DNA of 38,388 nt, taken from NCBI GenBank assembly GCA_016867815.1, contig VGIR01000023.1, forward strand, positions 1 to 38,388, read 5' to 3'. The DNA comes from a candidate division WOR-3 bacterium. GTDB taxonomy: Bacteria; Hydrothermota; Tepidihabitantia; Tepidihabitantales; Tepidihabitantaceae. This document shows, piece by piece, positions 23,757 to 32,599 of this stretch. Every line of letters begins with the position of its first letter. The stretch's first letter is position 1. A program made the position numbers and the translations under genes. The notes below the pieces were generated by a model. It had not been told where the DNA came from, searched no databases, and was given only the letters and a program-made list of their open reading frames with translations.

Positions 23757-25503
23757 GCGCCTGAGCCAGCTTACAGCTCTGCGCCTCGAAGTCAAGAGAG
23801 CGTGCCGAGTAAGGTGTCCAGTCTGCCCGCGCCAGGATGTATATCCGCTTGATCCCGGAGGGAAGCCATGTCTGCACTGCGTACGACTTGAGCGTTCGAT
23901 ACCCGGGGAGAACACCGAACGCAATCACATACTGATTGTCCTTGACCCACCAGGGACTACTGCCCGGCTTGCGGACATGGTTCTCTGAGTAGGTGTAGAG
24001 GCCGTTGAACTCGAACCCGCCATCGATTCTCTCCGCGGGTACCTCGAGGGTGCGCGTCAAATGCCTGATTGCCTGCCACCGTACCCGGTTCCAGGCCATG
24101 TAGTCGTGGACTGAGCTGACCGAGAACGCGGCGTATGCCAAAGTTGCCACCAGCGATCCCACTAGTGCCAGTCGGCCGGGAGGATGTTCTCGCAGCGCCA
24201 GAGTCGCAGGTGCAAGCAGTAGCGGCAGGTAGAAGACCATGTACCGGTCGAACTGGTGCACGAGCGAGAGCGATACAAGGTACAACCCGGCCAGCGAAAG
24301 ACAGACGGTTGCGGATCGCGACGAGAGTGCGCTCTCTGTCGAACGTACGAGCATCTCGAGCAGGAGCGCACTACCAAGAAGGGTCAGGAGTCCGAGTACG
24401 GCCTTGGCAGCCGGGCTGCCGGAGAAGATGGCGAATTCAGGGGGGCGGGCCAAGGTGAATGGTCCCACACCGCGGTCGGAGAGGATGTTGCCCGGAAGCG
24501 TGACACGGCAGAAGTAAGCAATCCCGATCAGGACCGCCGACATCAACAGAAGCAGCAGGAGGCGTTTCGCGTGAGTGCGAGAGACGAACAGCAGGCCAAA
24601 AGGAAGGGTGAAGATGCCGAGATACATGCAGGTGATTAGGAGAGACCGGGCAGCTTGTCCGGCAATGCCTGATGGCCCAGTTGCGATGATGGCACGGATC
24701 TGAGTCCACTGAGCGAAGTAGCCCGTGGGAAGCCTACCGGTCCGAGCAAGCCACAGGGTGTACACGACATAGGCCACGATGGTGAGCAGGGATAGCCCTA
24801 CGGAGAGCATGACTTCCCGTGCAGTGGCGCGGCCACGGCAAAGAGAGGAGATGCCGAAGGCAACCGGTATCAGCATGCCCGTCTGTCTCAGCAGCGTGGC
24901 CATGATTGCCACACACATGCCCAACCCGAGCAGGAAACGGTTTTCTCGGTCGGCGCCTCTAGACAGCAACAGGATTGAGCCGAGAGTCAAGGCAATGAAC
25001 GGTATGTCGGTCATGAAAGTGTGAGAGAGGTTGAGGAACACGGGGCTGAACAACAGCAGAAGTGGGGCGAGCAGTGCGGGCAGAGGGCGCTCGCCTTCTG
25101 TAAGGCTCAGCAACAGCAGCAACAGCAAGGCGGCCAGCGAGAGAAAGAGCGTAGATACCCGCAAGGCCGTGAAGGAGAACCCGGCGGGGACTGTGAACAG
25201 TGCGCCCCACAGTACCTGTGTGAGCAGCGGCATCGAGGTCCAGTTTGCTAGCCGGTACTCGTGGTTCGAAACCAGGTTCCGGACTGCCTGGCCATACGAC
25301 CAGTCATCGTTGAGTGGGAAGTCGCCCAGCGGGTTTGTCAGTACCACGACGGCCACGAAAAGGCATGAAAGAACAAGGGCAGAACGGGCGGGCTCGCCAA
25401 ATCCGGGGCGCCTGATGTCGTGGACCTCGTTGCCGGATGCGCGAGTTGGCCGATGTCCGCCAGTCTCCGCACCGGCTTCACCCGAGGAAAACGGAGGCGA
25501 CAT
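23689..25503 (-). CDS. GT39/PMT_2-like membrane glycosyltransferase
   Basis: 604 residues from ATG 25503. After a hydrophilic N-terminus of about 40 residues come roughly 11 hydrophobic segments. The first periplasmic loop has PLNDDWSYGQAVRN, with the acidic pair expected in polyprenyl-phosphate-sugar-dependent GT-C enzymes. The C-terminal soluble part (FEFNGLYTYSENHV, PWWVKDNQYVIA) is periplasmic. It likely transfers a sugar from a polyprenyl carrier to lipid or protein. The upstream in-frame codons to 25623 overlap the divergent promoter region and are excluded because a -10 box ends 7 nt before 25503. Confidence 0.85.
   Translation of the reverse strand: MSPPFSSGEAGAETGGHRPTRASGNEVHDIRRPGFGEPARSALVLSCLFVAVVVLTNPLGDFPLNDDWSYGQAVRNLVSNHEYRLANWTSMPLLTQVLWGALFTVPAGFSFTALRVSTLFLSLAALLLLLLLSLTEGERPLPALLAPLLLLFSPVFLNLSHTFMTDIPFIALTLGSILLLSRGADRENRFLLGLGMCVAIMATLLRQTGMLIPVAFGISSLCRGRATAREVMLSVGLSLLTIVAYVVYTLWLARTGRLPTGYFAQWTQIRAIIATGPSGIAGQAARSLLITCMYLGIFTLPFGLLFVSRTHAKRLLLLLLMSAVLIGIAYFCRVTLPGNILSDRGVGPFTLARPPEFAIFSGSPAAKAVLGLLTLLGSALLLEMLVRSTESALSSRSATVCLSLAGLYLVSLSLVHQFDRYMVFYLPLLLAPATLALREHPPGRLALVGSLVATLAYAAFSVSSVHDYMAWNRVRWQAIRHLTRTLEVPAERIDGGFEFNGLYTYSENHVRKPGSSPWWVKDNQYVIAFGVLPGYRTLKSYAVQTWLPSGIKRIYILARADWTPYSARSLDFEAQSCKLAQAHGAILRDGGRFRRERYRCRNAA
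23768..23795 (-). promoter_or_regulatory. speB promoter inside the GT39-like gene (leaderless type)
   Basis: On the - strand: TTGACT (23795-23790), 16-nt spacer, TAAGCT (23773-23768), 11 nt to ATG 23756. It lies within the last codons of the upstream gene. Confidence 0.5.
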
Positions 25504-25510
25504 TCCGGTG

Positions 25511-25539
25511 ATGTTACGTGTCTTGTCAGAGCAAGTCAA
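25511..25539 (-). promoter_or_regulatory. GT39-like gene promoter (leaderless type)
   Basis: On the - strand: TTGACT (25539-25534), 17-nt spacer, TAACAT (25516-25511), 7 nt to ATG 25503. Confidence 0.55.
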
Positions 25540-25601
25540 ATGCGCTACAGGCAGCAAGGTTGCTTGCGGACCTGGACCGTTGGTGGTTCGGCCGCACTGG
25601 A

Positions 25602-25630
25602 TTGACTGGCGACCCTGCGGCAAGTAGGCT
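25602..25630 (+). promoter_or_regulatory. lpxB-like gene promoter (leaderless type)
   Basis: TTGACT 25602-25607, 17-nt spacer, TAGGCT 25625-25630, 7 nt to GTG 25638. Back to back with the GT39-like promoter. Confidence 0.55.
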
Positions 25631-25637
25631 TCGCCCA

Positions 25638-26753
25638 GTGAGAATCGTGGTGTCGGCCGGAGAGGCCTCTGGTCGCGTGCTCCGCGACCTGTTCCGTTTG
25701 GTGATGGACGGGTTCGATCCTGCCTGCGAGGTTGTCTCCCTGCAAGAGTCGGCGGGGCTCGATCCGGTGCTGGGGTTCGCCGAGGGCATCCGCGCCTGGC
25801 CCAGGCTGCGCGGCGTCCTGAGTCGGGCCGAGGCGTCGGTCACCAGGCTGGCGCCGGATGCGGTGGTCCTGGTTTCATACTCCGGTCTGCACCTGCCTTT
25901 GGGCAGAAGGCTGAAACAAAGGGGAGTGCCGGTGCTCTATCTCGGGCCGCCTCAGGTCTGGGCGTGGGGTGGATGGCGCAAGCGGCAGCTCAGAATAGCG
26001 GCGGACAAGACGATATGCCTGTTCCGATTCGAAGAGGAGCTTCTTCGTCGGGCCGGCGTGGACGCGGTGTACTGCGGATATCCGCTGCTCGACGGAGTGG
26101 TCTCGAGACTGAACCGGGAACAGACGCTTGAGAAGCTGGGGTTCGGATCGGATGAGCGCTACGTTGTCTTCCTGCCCGGGTCGAGGCCGGCGGAAACCTC
26201 CCATCATCGACCCTTGTTTGCGGAGGTCCTGGCCGAGTTGCGGCGCGCAGCTGCGGGCGTGCGCGGGGTGGTGGTGACGATGGAGTCAGAAGCAGGCCCA
26301 GAGCCAGAACGGCGTGGCAAAGGGGCTGATGGCGGAATGGTGGTGTCCCGGGAGAACCGCTACGACGTCATGCGCCATGCCGACTGCGCCTGTGCAGTCT
26401 CTGGTACCGTAACTGCGGAGTTGGCGCTTCTCGGGGTGCCGATGGTAGTCTGCTACCACCTGCCGCGGTTGTCTCGCGTACTGGCGCGGGCATTGGTGCG
26501 TGCGCCGTACTTCGCCTTGCCCAACATCCTGTCTGGGACGCGACTGGTCTCCGAGAGCCTGGAGCCAAAGCCTGACGTTCTGGCGCGTGAGCTTGCGTTT
26601 CTGGTGCGCGACTCGGGTGAGCGGCGGCGTCAGTCTGAGGGCCTGGCGAAAGTGGCTGCTGAACTGGGGCCGCCGGGCGGCATGGCACGCGTCTGCGCCG
26701 TGGCCCGGGAATTGGCCCGTGCCGGTCGCGTGCAGGCCGACAGGGACAGTTAG
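25638..26753 (+). CDS. lpxB: Lipid-A-disaccharide synthase-like glycosyltransferase
   Basis: 371 residues from GTG 25638. The GT-B pattern of LpxB is clear: VRIVVSAGEASG at the start, YLGPPQVWAWGGWRKRQLR near 102-120, GYPLLDGV, and VVFLPGSRPAETSHHRPLF near 176-194. It should join UDP-2,3-diacyl-glucosamine and lipid X. Divergences: GEASGR replaces the usual GExSGD, and SYSGLHLPLGRRL replaces the usual DxPxFN region, so it could be a paralogue acting on another lipid. No other lpx genes are nearby. The frame is open to 25518, but that part overlaps the promoter. Confidence 0.78.
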   Translation: MRIVVSAGEASGRVLRDLFRLVMDGFDPACEVVSLQESAGLDPVLGFAEGIRAWPRLRGVLSRAEASVTRLAPDAVVLVSYSGLHLPLGRRLKQRGVPVLYLGPPQVWAWGGWRKRQLRIAADKTICLFRFEEELLRRAGVDAVYCGYPLLDGVVSRLNREQTLEKLGFGSDERYVVFLPGSRPAETSHHRPLFAEVLAELRRAAAGVRGVVVTMESEAGPEPERRGKGADGGMVVSRENRYDVMRHADCACAVSGTVTAELALLGVPMVVCYHLPRLSRVLARALVRAPYFALPNILSGTRLVSESLEPKPDVLARELAFLVRDSGERRRQSEGLAKVAAELGPPGGMARVCAVARELARAGRVQADRDS

Positions 26754-26795
26754 TCTGTCAGGGTCATCGAGTGGTGTCCGGTCGGACCCGTCAGC

Positions 26796-26823
26796 TTGAC
26801 TTCGCCTGAGCTTTGAATATCCT
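26796..26823 (+). promoter_or_regulatory. Promoter of the 373-residue gene (leaderless type)
   Basis: TTGACT 26796-26801, 16-nt spacer, TATCCT 26818-26823, 10 nt to ATG 26834. Confidence 0.6.
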
Positions 26824-26833
26824 TGCTTAGCCT

Positions 26834-27955
26834 ATGGCACATGCATACACGCCCGGTTTGAAAGTCACGGCCCGAACTTTGGTCAAGAAGCAGCGACGGC
26901 TGCCGCTGCCCGGCGAAACCCTGGTTGACAGAGGCCAGCAGGTGAAAGGCGACGACATCGTTGCCCGCACCGCCCTGCCCGGCAACGTGCAGACGGTGAA
27001 CGTGGCCGGTCTTCTAGGCGTGCCGCCCGAGGACGTGCCGAGCCTGATGAGCAAGAAGGCAGGCGACGCCGTCGCCAAGGACGAGGTGATGGCCCTGTCC
27101 AAGGGTTTCTTCGGTCTGTTCAAGTCCGAGGTGAAGGCGCCGGTTGCCGGCACGGTCGAGAACGTCTCGTCCATCACCGGACAGGTCATCCTCCGCGAAC
27201 CGCCTGAGCCAGTGCAGGTTGATGCCTACATCGAGGGCGTGGTTGGCGAAGTGATTCCGCGCGAGGGCGTGGTGGTCGAAACCGAGGCAAGCTTCGTGCA
27301 GGGTATTTTCGGCGTAGGCGGCGAGGTGCGGGGTGTCATCCGGATGATTGTCGACAAGCCCGAGGTCGTCGTGACCGCGGCCCTGATTCCAGACGACTGC
27401 AAGGGCCAGGTGCTTGTCGGCGGCTCTCTGGTCAAGTACGATGCGATTGAGCGGGCGGTGAAGCTCGGAGCCAAGGCAATCGTGGTCGGCGGGATAGAAG
27501 ACTCGACCCTGCGCCAGTTCCTTGGGTACGACATCGGCGTGGCAATAACCGGGTCGGAGAAGAAGGGGCTGACCGTGGTGGCGACCGAAGGGTTTGGCGA
27601 AATGCGGATGGCGCAGCGGACCTTCGATCTTCTCAAGTCGCTCGTGGGCAGGATGGCCTCGGTCAACGGCGCGACCCAAATCAGGGCGGGCGTAATCAGG
27701 CCGGAGGTGATCGTGCCGAGTGACACCAACCTCGGTGAGGTCAAACAGAGCACGGCCGAGGGCGGCCTGGCACTTGGGATGCCCGTGCGTATCATCCGAC
27801 AGCCCAATTTCGGCAAGATCGGCAAGGTGACCAACCTCCCGGTTGAACTGCAGACGATTGAGACCGAGGCCAAGGCCCGCGTGCTTGAGGTCGAACTGGA
27901 AGACGGCCAGCGGGTATTGCTGCCTCGAGCCAACGTCGAGATAATCGAGAGCTGA
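26834..27955 (+). CDS. Conserved-looking protein with hammerhead and KOW-like parts, function unknown
   Basis: 373 residues, not a family I can name. The N-terminal half has hairpin-rich biotinyl/barrel-sandwich-like segments (LPLPGETLVDRGQQVKGDDI near 27-46; KSEVKAPVAGTVENV near 97-111), as in RnfC-type or lipoyl-like domains but with no modifiable Lys motif. The middle (ALIPDDCKGQVLVGGS, KLGAKAIVVGGIEDST) looks alpha/beta. The C-terminus (GMPVRIIRQPNFGKIGKVTN and then QRVLLPRANVEII) reads like a KOW/SH3-type barrel. No signal or membrane segment. It has its own leaderless promoter, and the PorV-like gene follows after 2 nt, hinting at envelope work. Confidence 0.8.
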   Translation: MAHAYTPGLKVTARTLVKKQRRLPLPGETLVDRGQQVKGDDIVARTALPGNVQTVNVAGLLGVPPEDVPSLMSKKAGDAVAKDEVMALSKGFFGLFKSEVKAPVAGTVENVSSITGQVILREPPEPVQVDAYIEGVVGEVIPREGVVVETEASFVQGIFGVGGEVRGVIRMIVDKPEVVVTAALIPDDCKGQVLVGGSLVKYDAIERAVKLGAKAIVVGGIEDSTLRQFLGYDIGVAITGSEKKGLTVVATEGFGEMRMAQRTFDLLKSLVGRMASVNGATQIRAGVIRPEVIVPSDTNLGEVKQSTAEGGLALGMPVRIIRQPNFGKIGKVTNLPVELQTIETEAKARVLEVELEDGQRVLLPRANVEIIES

Positions 27956-27957
27956 GC

Positions 27958-28839
27958 TTGCGCGTCCTGGTTTCCGTGGCCCTGGCTCTGGGCGTGTCCC
28001 TGGGCGCGTCTACCGGGTTTTCTTCGCTGAAGATTCTGCCGGGAGTCCGAGAAGCGGGTATGGCCGGTACCGGCGTTGCCTCGGCGTTCGGGCCGCAGGC
28101 TATTGCTCTCAATCCGGCTGCTGGAGCCACTATTGGAGACTTCGCGGCGACCGCGTCCTATGCGAAGTGGATACTTGATACGCGCCATCAGTCCCTTTTC
28201 GTGACGCGCAACTTCCGGGCACTGAGCATCGGTGCGGGCTTCGCCAGCTTCTCTGCCGGCCAGTTTGAGTATCGTGACAAGCCGACCGAGGAGCCCATCG
28301 GGACTTTCACACCGACTGACTTGACCGCCTACCTGAACCTGGCGAGATCGCTCGGCGACAAGGTGCAGGTGGGCCTAACCGCTCGCTACTTCTACACTCG
28401 GGTGTACAACCATGACGCTGCCGGCCTGGGTGTTGATGGCGGGGTCAGGGTAACGCCGGCAAAGGGCCTGACCCTGGGCGCCTCGGTTGTCGACTTCGGT
28501 AGGACCATGTACTACGTGCGTGAGGTGTTCTGGCTGCCCACGCGGGGCAGGCTGGGCGCGAGCTACGATTTCATTCCCTTTGAGCGCGGCCGGCTGACGG
28601 TGGCCGCCGACGGCTCGTACTTCTTCTATGGCCAGACACCCGGTGCGGCGGCAGGGCTGGAGTTCGCGTGGAACGAGGTCGTCGCACTGCGCGCCGGGTA
28701 CGACTTTCTTTCCGAGGCGAATCACCTGGACTTTGGACTGGGCCTGCAGGCCGGCGTGTTTCGTTTCGACTACTCATACGCGCCGATGGGCTTCGGGCTG
28801 GGTGGCGCGCACCGGGTTTCGGTCGGAATCTCCCGCTAG
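27958..28839 (+). CDS. PorV/PorQ-like outer-membrane barrel protein
   Basis: 293 residues, TTG start 2 nt after the preceding stop. A signal peptide ([17 protein letters not shown]) leads into [20 protein letters not shown] with ALNPAAG, the standard opening of the UPF0164/PorV family. The remainder alternates short amphipathic strands and turns ending in aromatic residues, as in a barrel of about 14 strands. PorV helps release type IX cargo in Bacteroidota; whether this one does is inferred from the sorting-like domain on the propeller protein. Confidence 0.82.
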   Translation: MRVLVSVALALGVSLGASTGFSSLKILPGVREAGMAGTGVASAFGPQAIALNPAAGATIGDFAATASYAKWILDTRHQSLFVTRNFRALSIGAGFASFSAGQFEYRDKPTEEPIGTFTPTDLTAYLNLARSLGDKVQVGLTARYFYTRVYNHDAAGLGVDGGVRVTPAKGLTLGASVVDFGRTMYYVREVFWLPTRGRLGASYDFIPFERGRLTVAADGSYFFYGQTPGAAAGLEFAWNEVVALRAGYDFLSEANHLDFGLGLQAGVFRFDYSYAPMGFGLGGAHRVSVGISR

Positions 28840-28892
28840 CCGCCCCATGGCCCAGAGCGGGTTCGGAAGCGACCATGGTTTGGAGCTTTTCG

Positions 28893-29840
28893 ATGGCTGA
28901 GGGTTGGCTCGACTTCGAACAACCGCTGGCTGAGCTGGTGACCCGGATGGAAGAGCTTGTCGCCATCGGCGCGAAGGATGAGGTCAAGCGCGTGCAGGAG
29001 CAGATAGACAAACAGAAGGCGAAGATATACGCCGACCTGACGCCCTGGCAGCGGGTCTTGCTCGCGCGCCATCCGCGGCGGCCCTACCCGCTGGACTACA
29101 TCGAGCGCGTCGTGACGGATTTCACTGAACTGCACGGCGACCGGGCCTTTGCCGACGACCCGGCACTCGTCGCCGGTATCGGCCGAATTGACGGCATCGG
29201 CTTTGCTATCGTGGGCCAACAGAAGGGTCGCGACACCAAGGAGAAGCTGCGCCGCAACTTCGGCATGCCTCACCCGGAAGGGTACCGCAAAGCAATGCGC
29301 GTGATGGAACTGGCGGAGCGGTTCGGGCTTCCCATACTGGCGCTGGTGGATACGGCGGGTGCGTATCCGGGTGTCGGTGCGGAAGAGCGGGGGCAGGGCG
29401 AGGCGATAGCGCGGAACCTGCGGGATATGAGCATGCTCGAAGTGCCGATTGTAGTTGTCATCACCGGCGAAGGCGGATCCGGAGGGGCGCTGGCGATTGC
29501 GGTCGGCAACCGTGTGCTGATGCAGGAGAATGCAGTCTACTCGGTGATCACGCCGGAGGGCTGTGCTTCCATCCTCTGGCACGACGGCACAAAGGGCGAC
29601 GAGGCGGCCAACTCGATGCGGATGACTGCGTGCGAGCTGAAGGATTTCGGGATCGTCGACGAAGTCGTACCTGAGCCGCTCGGGGGCGCCCACCAGGACT
29701 GGGATGAGGCGGCGCGGCTGCTCAAGAACGCGGTCATGGCCAACTACGGCGCCCTGGCAGGGCAATCCGGACCGGAGCTGGTAGCAGGCCGCGTCGCCCG
29801 GTTCGGTGCAATCGGCGCCTACGCTCCCGGGCCGGCTTGA
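28893..29840 (+). CDS. accA: Acetyl-CoA carboxylase carboxyltransferase alpha subunit
   Basis: 315 residues from ATG 28893, with GGAG 7 nt upstream; the in-frame ATG at 28875 is less likely because [11 protein letters not shown] is the normal start. The crotonase-fold core is clear: [56 protein letters not shown] and [17 protein letters not shown] (oxyanion region). With AccD it makes malonyl-CoA for fatty acids. accD is not in the window. Confidence 0.95.
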   Translation: MAEGWLDFEQPLAELVTRMEELVAIGAKDEVKRVQEQIDKQKAKIYADLTPWQRVLLARHPRRPYPLDYIERVVTDFTELHGDRAFADDPALVAGIGRIDGIGFAIVGQQKGRDTKEKLRRNFGMPHPEGYRKAMRVMELAERFGLPILALVDTAGAYPGVGAEERGQGEAIARNLRDMSMLEVPIVVVITGEGGSGGALAIAVGNRVLMQENAVYSVITPEGCASILWHDGTKGDEAANSMRMTACELKDFGIVDEVVPEPLGGAHQDWDEAARLLKNAVMANYGALAGQSGPELVAGRVARFGAIGAYAPGPA

Positions 29841-29865
29841 ACCGGCTTTCGCACCGGTCAAGACT
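29837..29865 (+). promoter_or_regulatory. Possible era promoter (leaderless type, weak)
   Basis: TTGAAC 29837-29842, 17-nt spacer, AAGACT 29860-29865, then 7 nt to GTG 29873. The -10 is poor (3 of 6), but spacing matches the other leaderless promoters. Confidence 0.3.
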
Positions 29866-29872
29866 AACTGCA

Positions 29873-30778
29873 GTGATCAATCCTGAACAGGCGAACGTCG
29901 GTTTCCGTTCCGGATACGTGGCCATTGTCGGTCTGCCGAACGTCGGGAAGTCCACGCTGCTCAACCGGCTGACCGGTACGCACCTCGCGGCGGTTGCCCC
30001 GAGACCCCAGACCACGCGGCACAGGATCCTCGGCATTCTGAATGGAGCCGGTTTCCAGGCGGTCTTTCTGGACACGCCAGGACTCCTTGAGCCCAGGTAT
30101 GCGCTGCAAGAGCAGATGAGACACCAGATCGACATTGCCCTCCAGGATGCCGACCTCGTGATGCTTGTGCTCGATGCCGCACGGAGCGATCAAGATGCGA
30201 CCTCATACACCCGACTTCTCGGCGGCCGGAAAGTGGTGGTGGTCCTGAACAAGGTGGATTTGGTCAGAGACAAGAAGGAGCTGCTGCCGACAGCGGAGCG
30301 GCTTGCCGACGCCGGATTCCCAGAGGTGTTCATGGTGTCGGCGCTCAAAGGCGGGGGAGTGGAGGACCTGAAGGCTGCCGTCGCCACGGGGCTGCCAGAG
30401 GGGCAGCCATTCTACCCGCCTGATTCCGTTGCCGACCGACCGGAAAAGTTCTTCGCGGCCGAACTGGTTCGTGAGGCGGTGTTCAACCTCTACGGCGCGG
30501 AGATACCATACTCAACCACCGTCGTGATAGACGAGTTCAAAGAGCGGCCCGGACGCAAGGACTACGTGCTCGCCACCATCTTTGTTGAGCGGGAATCACA
30601 GAAGGCGATAGTGATCGGCAGCGGCGGCAAGGCGTTGAAGCGGGTCGGGTCCCGGTCGCGCCGCGAGATCGAAGCTTTCATCGGCCGTCCCGTCTACCTC
30701 GAACTCCGCGTCAAGGTGGCCGAAGCCTGGCGCAAGGACGAGCGTTTCATCCGCGACAACATCTACGGGCGCGACTAG
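29873..30778 (+). CDS. era: GTPase Era
   Basis: 301 residues from GTG 29873. G1 GLPNVGKST near 20-28, G3 DTPG, G4 NKVD, and a C-terminal KH domain (AIVIGSGGKALKRVGSRSRR), the usual architecture. It binds the 3' end of 16S rRNA during 30S assembly. The open frame reaches a TTG at 29837 overlapping the accA stop, but the first 12 codons are not Era-like. Spacing to a weak -10 favours 29873. Confidence 0.94.
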   Translation: MINPEQANVGFRSGYVAIVGLPNVGKSTLLNRLTGTHLAAVAPRPQTTRHRILGILNGAGFQAVFLDTPGLLEPRYALQEQMRHQIDIALQDADLVMLVLDAARSDQDATSYTRLLGGRKVVVVLNKVDLVRDKKELLPTAERLADAGFPEVFMVSALKGGGVEDLKAAVATGLPEGQPFYPPDSVADRPEKFFAAELVREAVFNLYGAEIPYSTTVVIDEFKERPGRKDYVLATIFVERESQKAIVIGSGGKALKRVGSRSRREIEAFIGRPVYLELRVKVAEAWRKDERFIRDNIYGRD

Positions 30779-30931
30779 CCCGGCCGGTCCGATTCTCCAA
30801 GTCCATTGCTGTCCTGCCGTACGCTGCTGCGCGCGGCAACTGACTTGGACTATACGGAAGAGGGTACGCGTGTCGAATCGGGGGCGCAGCTGACTGCCGG
30901 CGGATAATCGTGTTTGCCTCAGCAACAAAGA
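30779..30931. other. Intergenic region era - PKD lipoprotein
   Basis: Between two convergent genes. CCAAGTC near 30798 and GACTTGG near 30843 could pair across about 40 nt. Apart from the hairpin at 30932-30964, nothing else is visible. Confidence 0.35.
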
Positions 30932-30964
30932 GGACGCCGCTCGTTTGGACTTCGAGCGGCGTCC
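30932..30964 (-). terminator. Terminator of the PKD lipoprotein gene
   Basis: Perfect 12-bp stem GGACGCCGCTCG / CGAGCGGCGTCC with a 9-nt loop. On the - strand it is followed by TCTTTGTT, a U-rich tail; on the + strand there is no U-tract. It lies 35 nt after the stop at 30999 and could also block read-through from era. Confidence 0.75.
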
Positions 30965-30998
30965 CCGGGTTTCTGCTAGGCGGGCTCGGCCCCGGCTC

Positions 30999-32336
30999 CT
31001 ATTTACTCAGCCAGCGGAGTCCTCCTACTCGCTGGTAGCCGACCTGCAGTATGATCTGCGTTCCGGATATCTGCAGGACCTTGGCCTTGGCATAGTTGTC
31101 TTCGGCGCTCCAACCGATAGCCCCCCGGTCGAGCCAGAGGTAGTAGACGTTGTCCGCCTCGATCTCATTCTCGATCGCGTAGCCGGTCGTGTCGGCCAGC
31201 TTCGCGTCGGCGTACACCGTTGTCCCGGCATCAACCAGCGCGTTGCGCTTGGTGTTCCATCCATTCTTGCCCGGGTTCACGAGGAACATCTTGGGACTGT
31301 GGGTCACGTCGTCCGCGTAGTAGTCGAGTCTCGGGTAGTTGCCGGCGGCAAGTGAGTAGGCGACCGCCGTACCCGCGCTGTCGAACCCGAAAGCGGGGTA
31401 GTGGGAACTGACTGAGTCGCTCATGCCGTAGATGGTGAGGTTCGGGGTCTCGACCATGCCCACGGGTATCACTGCCGGGTCGCTCTTGATCGTACCTTTG
31501 ACCGCTCTCACCTCAATGAGCGCCGCCGGGACGTTGACGTTGTAGCCCGTGTCCGTTGTCGTCTGGAATGAGCTGTCGATCTTGACCTCGTAGGACTGGG
31601 CGTCGGCGACCGGACGCCAGTTCAGGCGCAGCTTCGCTCCCTGTTCGAGCGGTTGAGTGGTGACTACGGGCTTGGCCGGGGGGGCGACAAAGATGATAGT
31701 CACCGCCAGCGACTCGGACCAAGACGACATCCGGTTGCGGACGTCCCTCGCTCGTACCTTGACGTTGTACGTGCCGGCCGTGTCAAAGACGTGGTCCTCG
31801 CTGAACACGGAGTCGCTCGCCACCGGGCCGCCCCAGACCCCGACTGTATCGCCCCAGTCGAACTGGAACCACACGCTGTCGCCTGTGGGATGGGTGGTCC
31901 TGGCTGAGAACCTCGCGACAACGCCGGTGGTGCAGGATGTCGGGCCGGTCGGCGCCAGCGGCAGGTTCGGCGGCAGGTACCCGATCGAAATCGTGACTCG
32001 CTCCGACCAGCCGGACTCAATCAGCTTCGAGTCGCGGGCTTTCACTTTCACGTTGTAGACGCCGGAATCAGCGAACTTGTGTGCCCGTCTTACCTCTTCT
32101 CCGCTCGCGTATCCCTCGTCCCAATCCTCATCGGTATCGTCGCCCCAGTCCACCATGTAGGCGAGGTATTGGTTCTCGGGATCGGTAGTCGAGAAGGTGA
32201 AGTACAGGGTCTTGGCCGGCTTTCCCTGAGTCGGGCCGCTCAGCTCCGGAGTCGCCGGCGGCTGGTTCTTCTCACAGCCGGCAAACAACGCCAGAACCAG
32301 ACAGCACGCGACAGCCGCTACGATCACGCTCCGCAT
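30999..32336 (-). CDS. Lipoprotein with two PKD-like domains
   Basis: 445 residues with GGGAGGA just before ATG 32336. Lipobox LALFAGC, then two PKD-like repeats (VDWGDDTDEDW with HKFADSGVYNVKVKARD, and FDWGDTVGVW with HVFDTAGTYNVKVRARD), then a fibronectin III-like stretch (LRLNWRPVADAQSYEVKI) and a C-terminal region with no known motif. It should sit on the outer or inner membrane facing the periplasm or surface. The role is unknown; such modules usually mediate protein or glycan contacts. Confidence 0.85.
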   Translation of the reverse strand: MRSVIVAAVACCLVLALFAGCEKNQPPATPELSGPTQGKPAKTLYFTFSTTDPENQYLAYMVDWGDDTDEDWDEGYASGEEVRRAHKFADSGVYNVKVKARDSKLIESGWSERVTISIGYLPPNLPLAPTGPTSCTTGVVARFSARTTHPTGDSVWFQFDWGDTVGVWGGPVASDSVFSEDHVFDTAGTYNVKVRARDVRNRMSSWSESLAVTIIFVAPPAKPVVTTQPLEQGAKLRLNWRPVADAQSYEVKIDSSFQTTTDTGYNVNVPAALIEVRAVKGTIKSDPAVIPVGMVETPNLTIYGMSDSVSSHYPAFGFDSAGTAVAYSLAAGNYPRLDYYADDVTHSPKMFLVNPGKNGWNTKRNALVDAGTTVYADAKLADTTGYAIENEIEADNVYYLWLDRGAIGWSAEDNYAKAKVLQISGTQIILQVGYQRVGGLRWLSK

Positions 32337-32433
32337 GTTTCCTCCCTTTGCGCGTTCATTGGCAGTCCGTCAGACCAATCCACGGGCGTCCGGCATCGAG
32401 CGGCCGGCCCGGGGATGGTGCTTGCACGCCTCG

Positions 32434-32461
32434 ATTGTAAGTCCGTTTGCGCGGGTGTCAA
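32434..32461 (-). promoter_or_regulatory. PKD lipoprotein promoter
   Basis: On the - strand: TTGACA (32461-32456), 16-nt spacer, TACAAT (32439-32434). The leader is about 90 nt and has a Shine-Dalgarno. Confidence 0.7.
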
Positions 32462-32474
32462 TAGGGAATAGAAA

Positions 32475-32495
32475 CCGGGGTGTCCGACACCCCGG
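32475..32495 (-). terminator. Terminator of the TIR gene
   Basis: CCGGGGTGTC / GACACCCCGG, a perfect 10-bp inverted repeat with one central base. On the - strand TTTCTATT follows. It is 105 nt after the TIR stop and 14 nt before the next promoter. Confidence 0.6.
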
Positions 32496-32599
32496 GAAAA
32501 GGGTGAGACCGGGCGACGTGCGCACCATAGTGTAGTCTCCGCACTCCGAGCCGCGGCCGGCGCTGGTGAGAGTGGAGAACGGTAGAGGCGGTCGCTCCG

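Noticed and set aside
30830-30875. Antisense promoter opposite the era 3' region (TTCGAC-N17-TATAGT on the - strand)
   Set aside because: The -35 deviates from the local TTGAC rule and it would drive only antisense to era; chance match is likelier.
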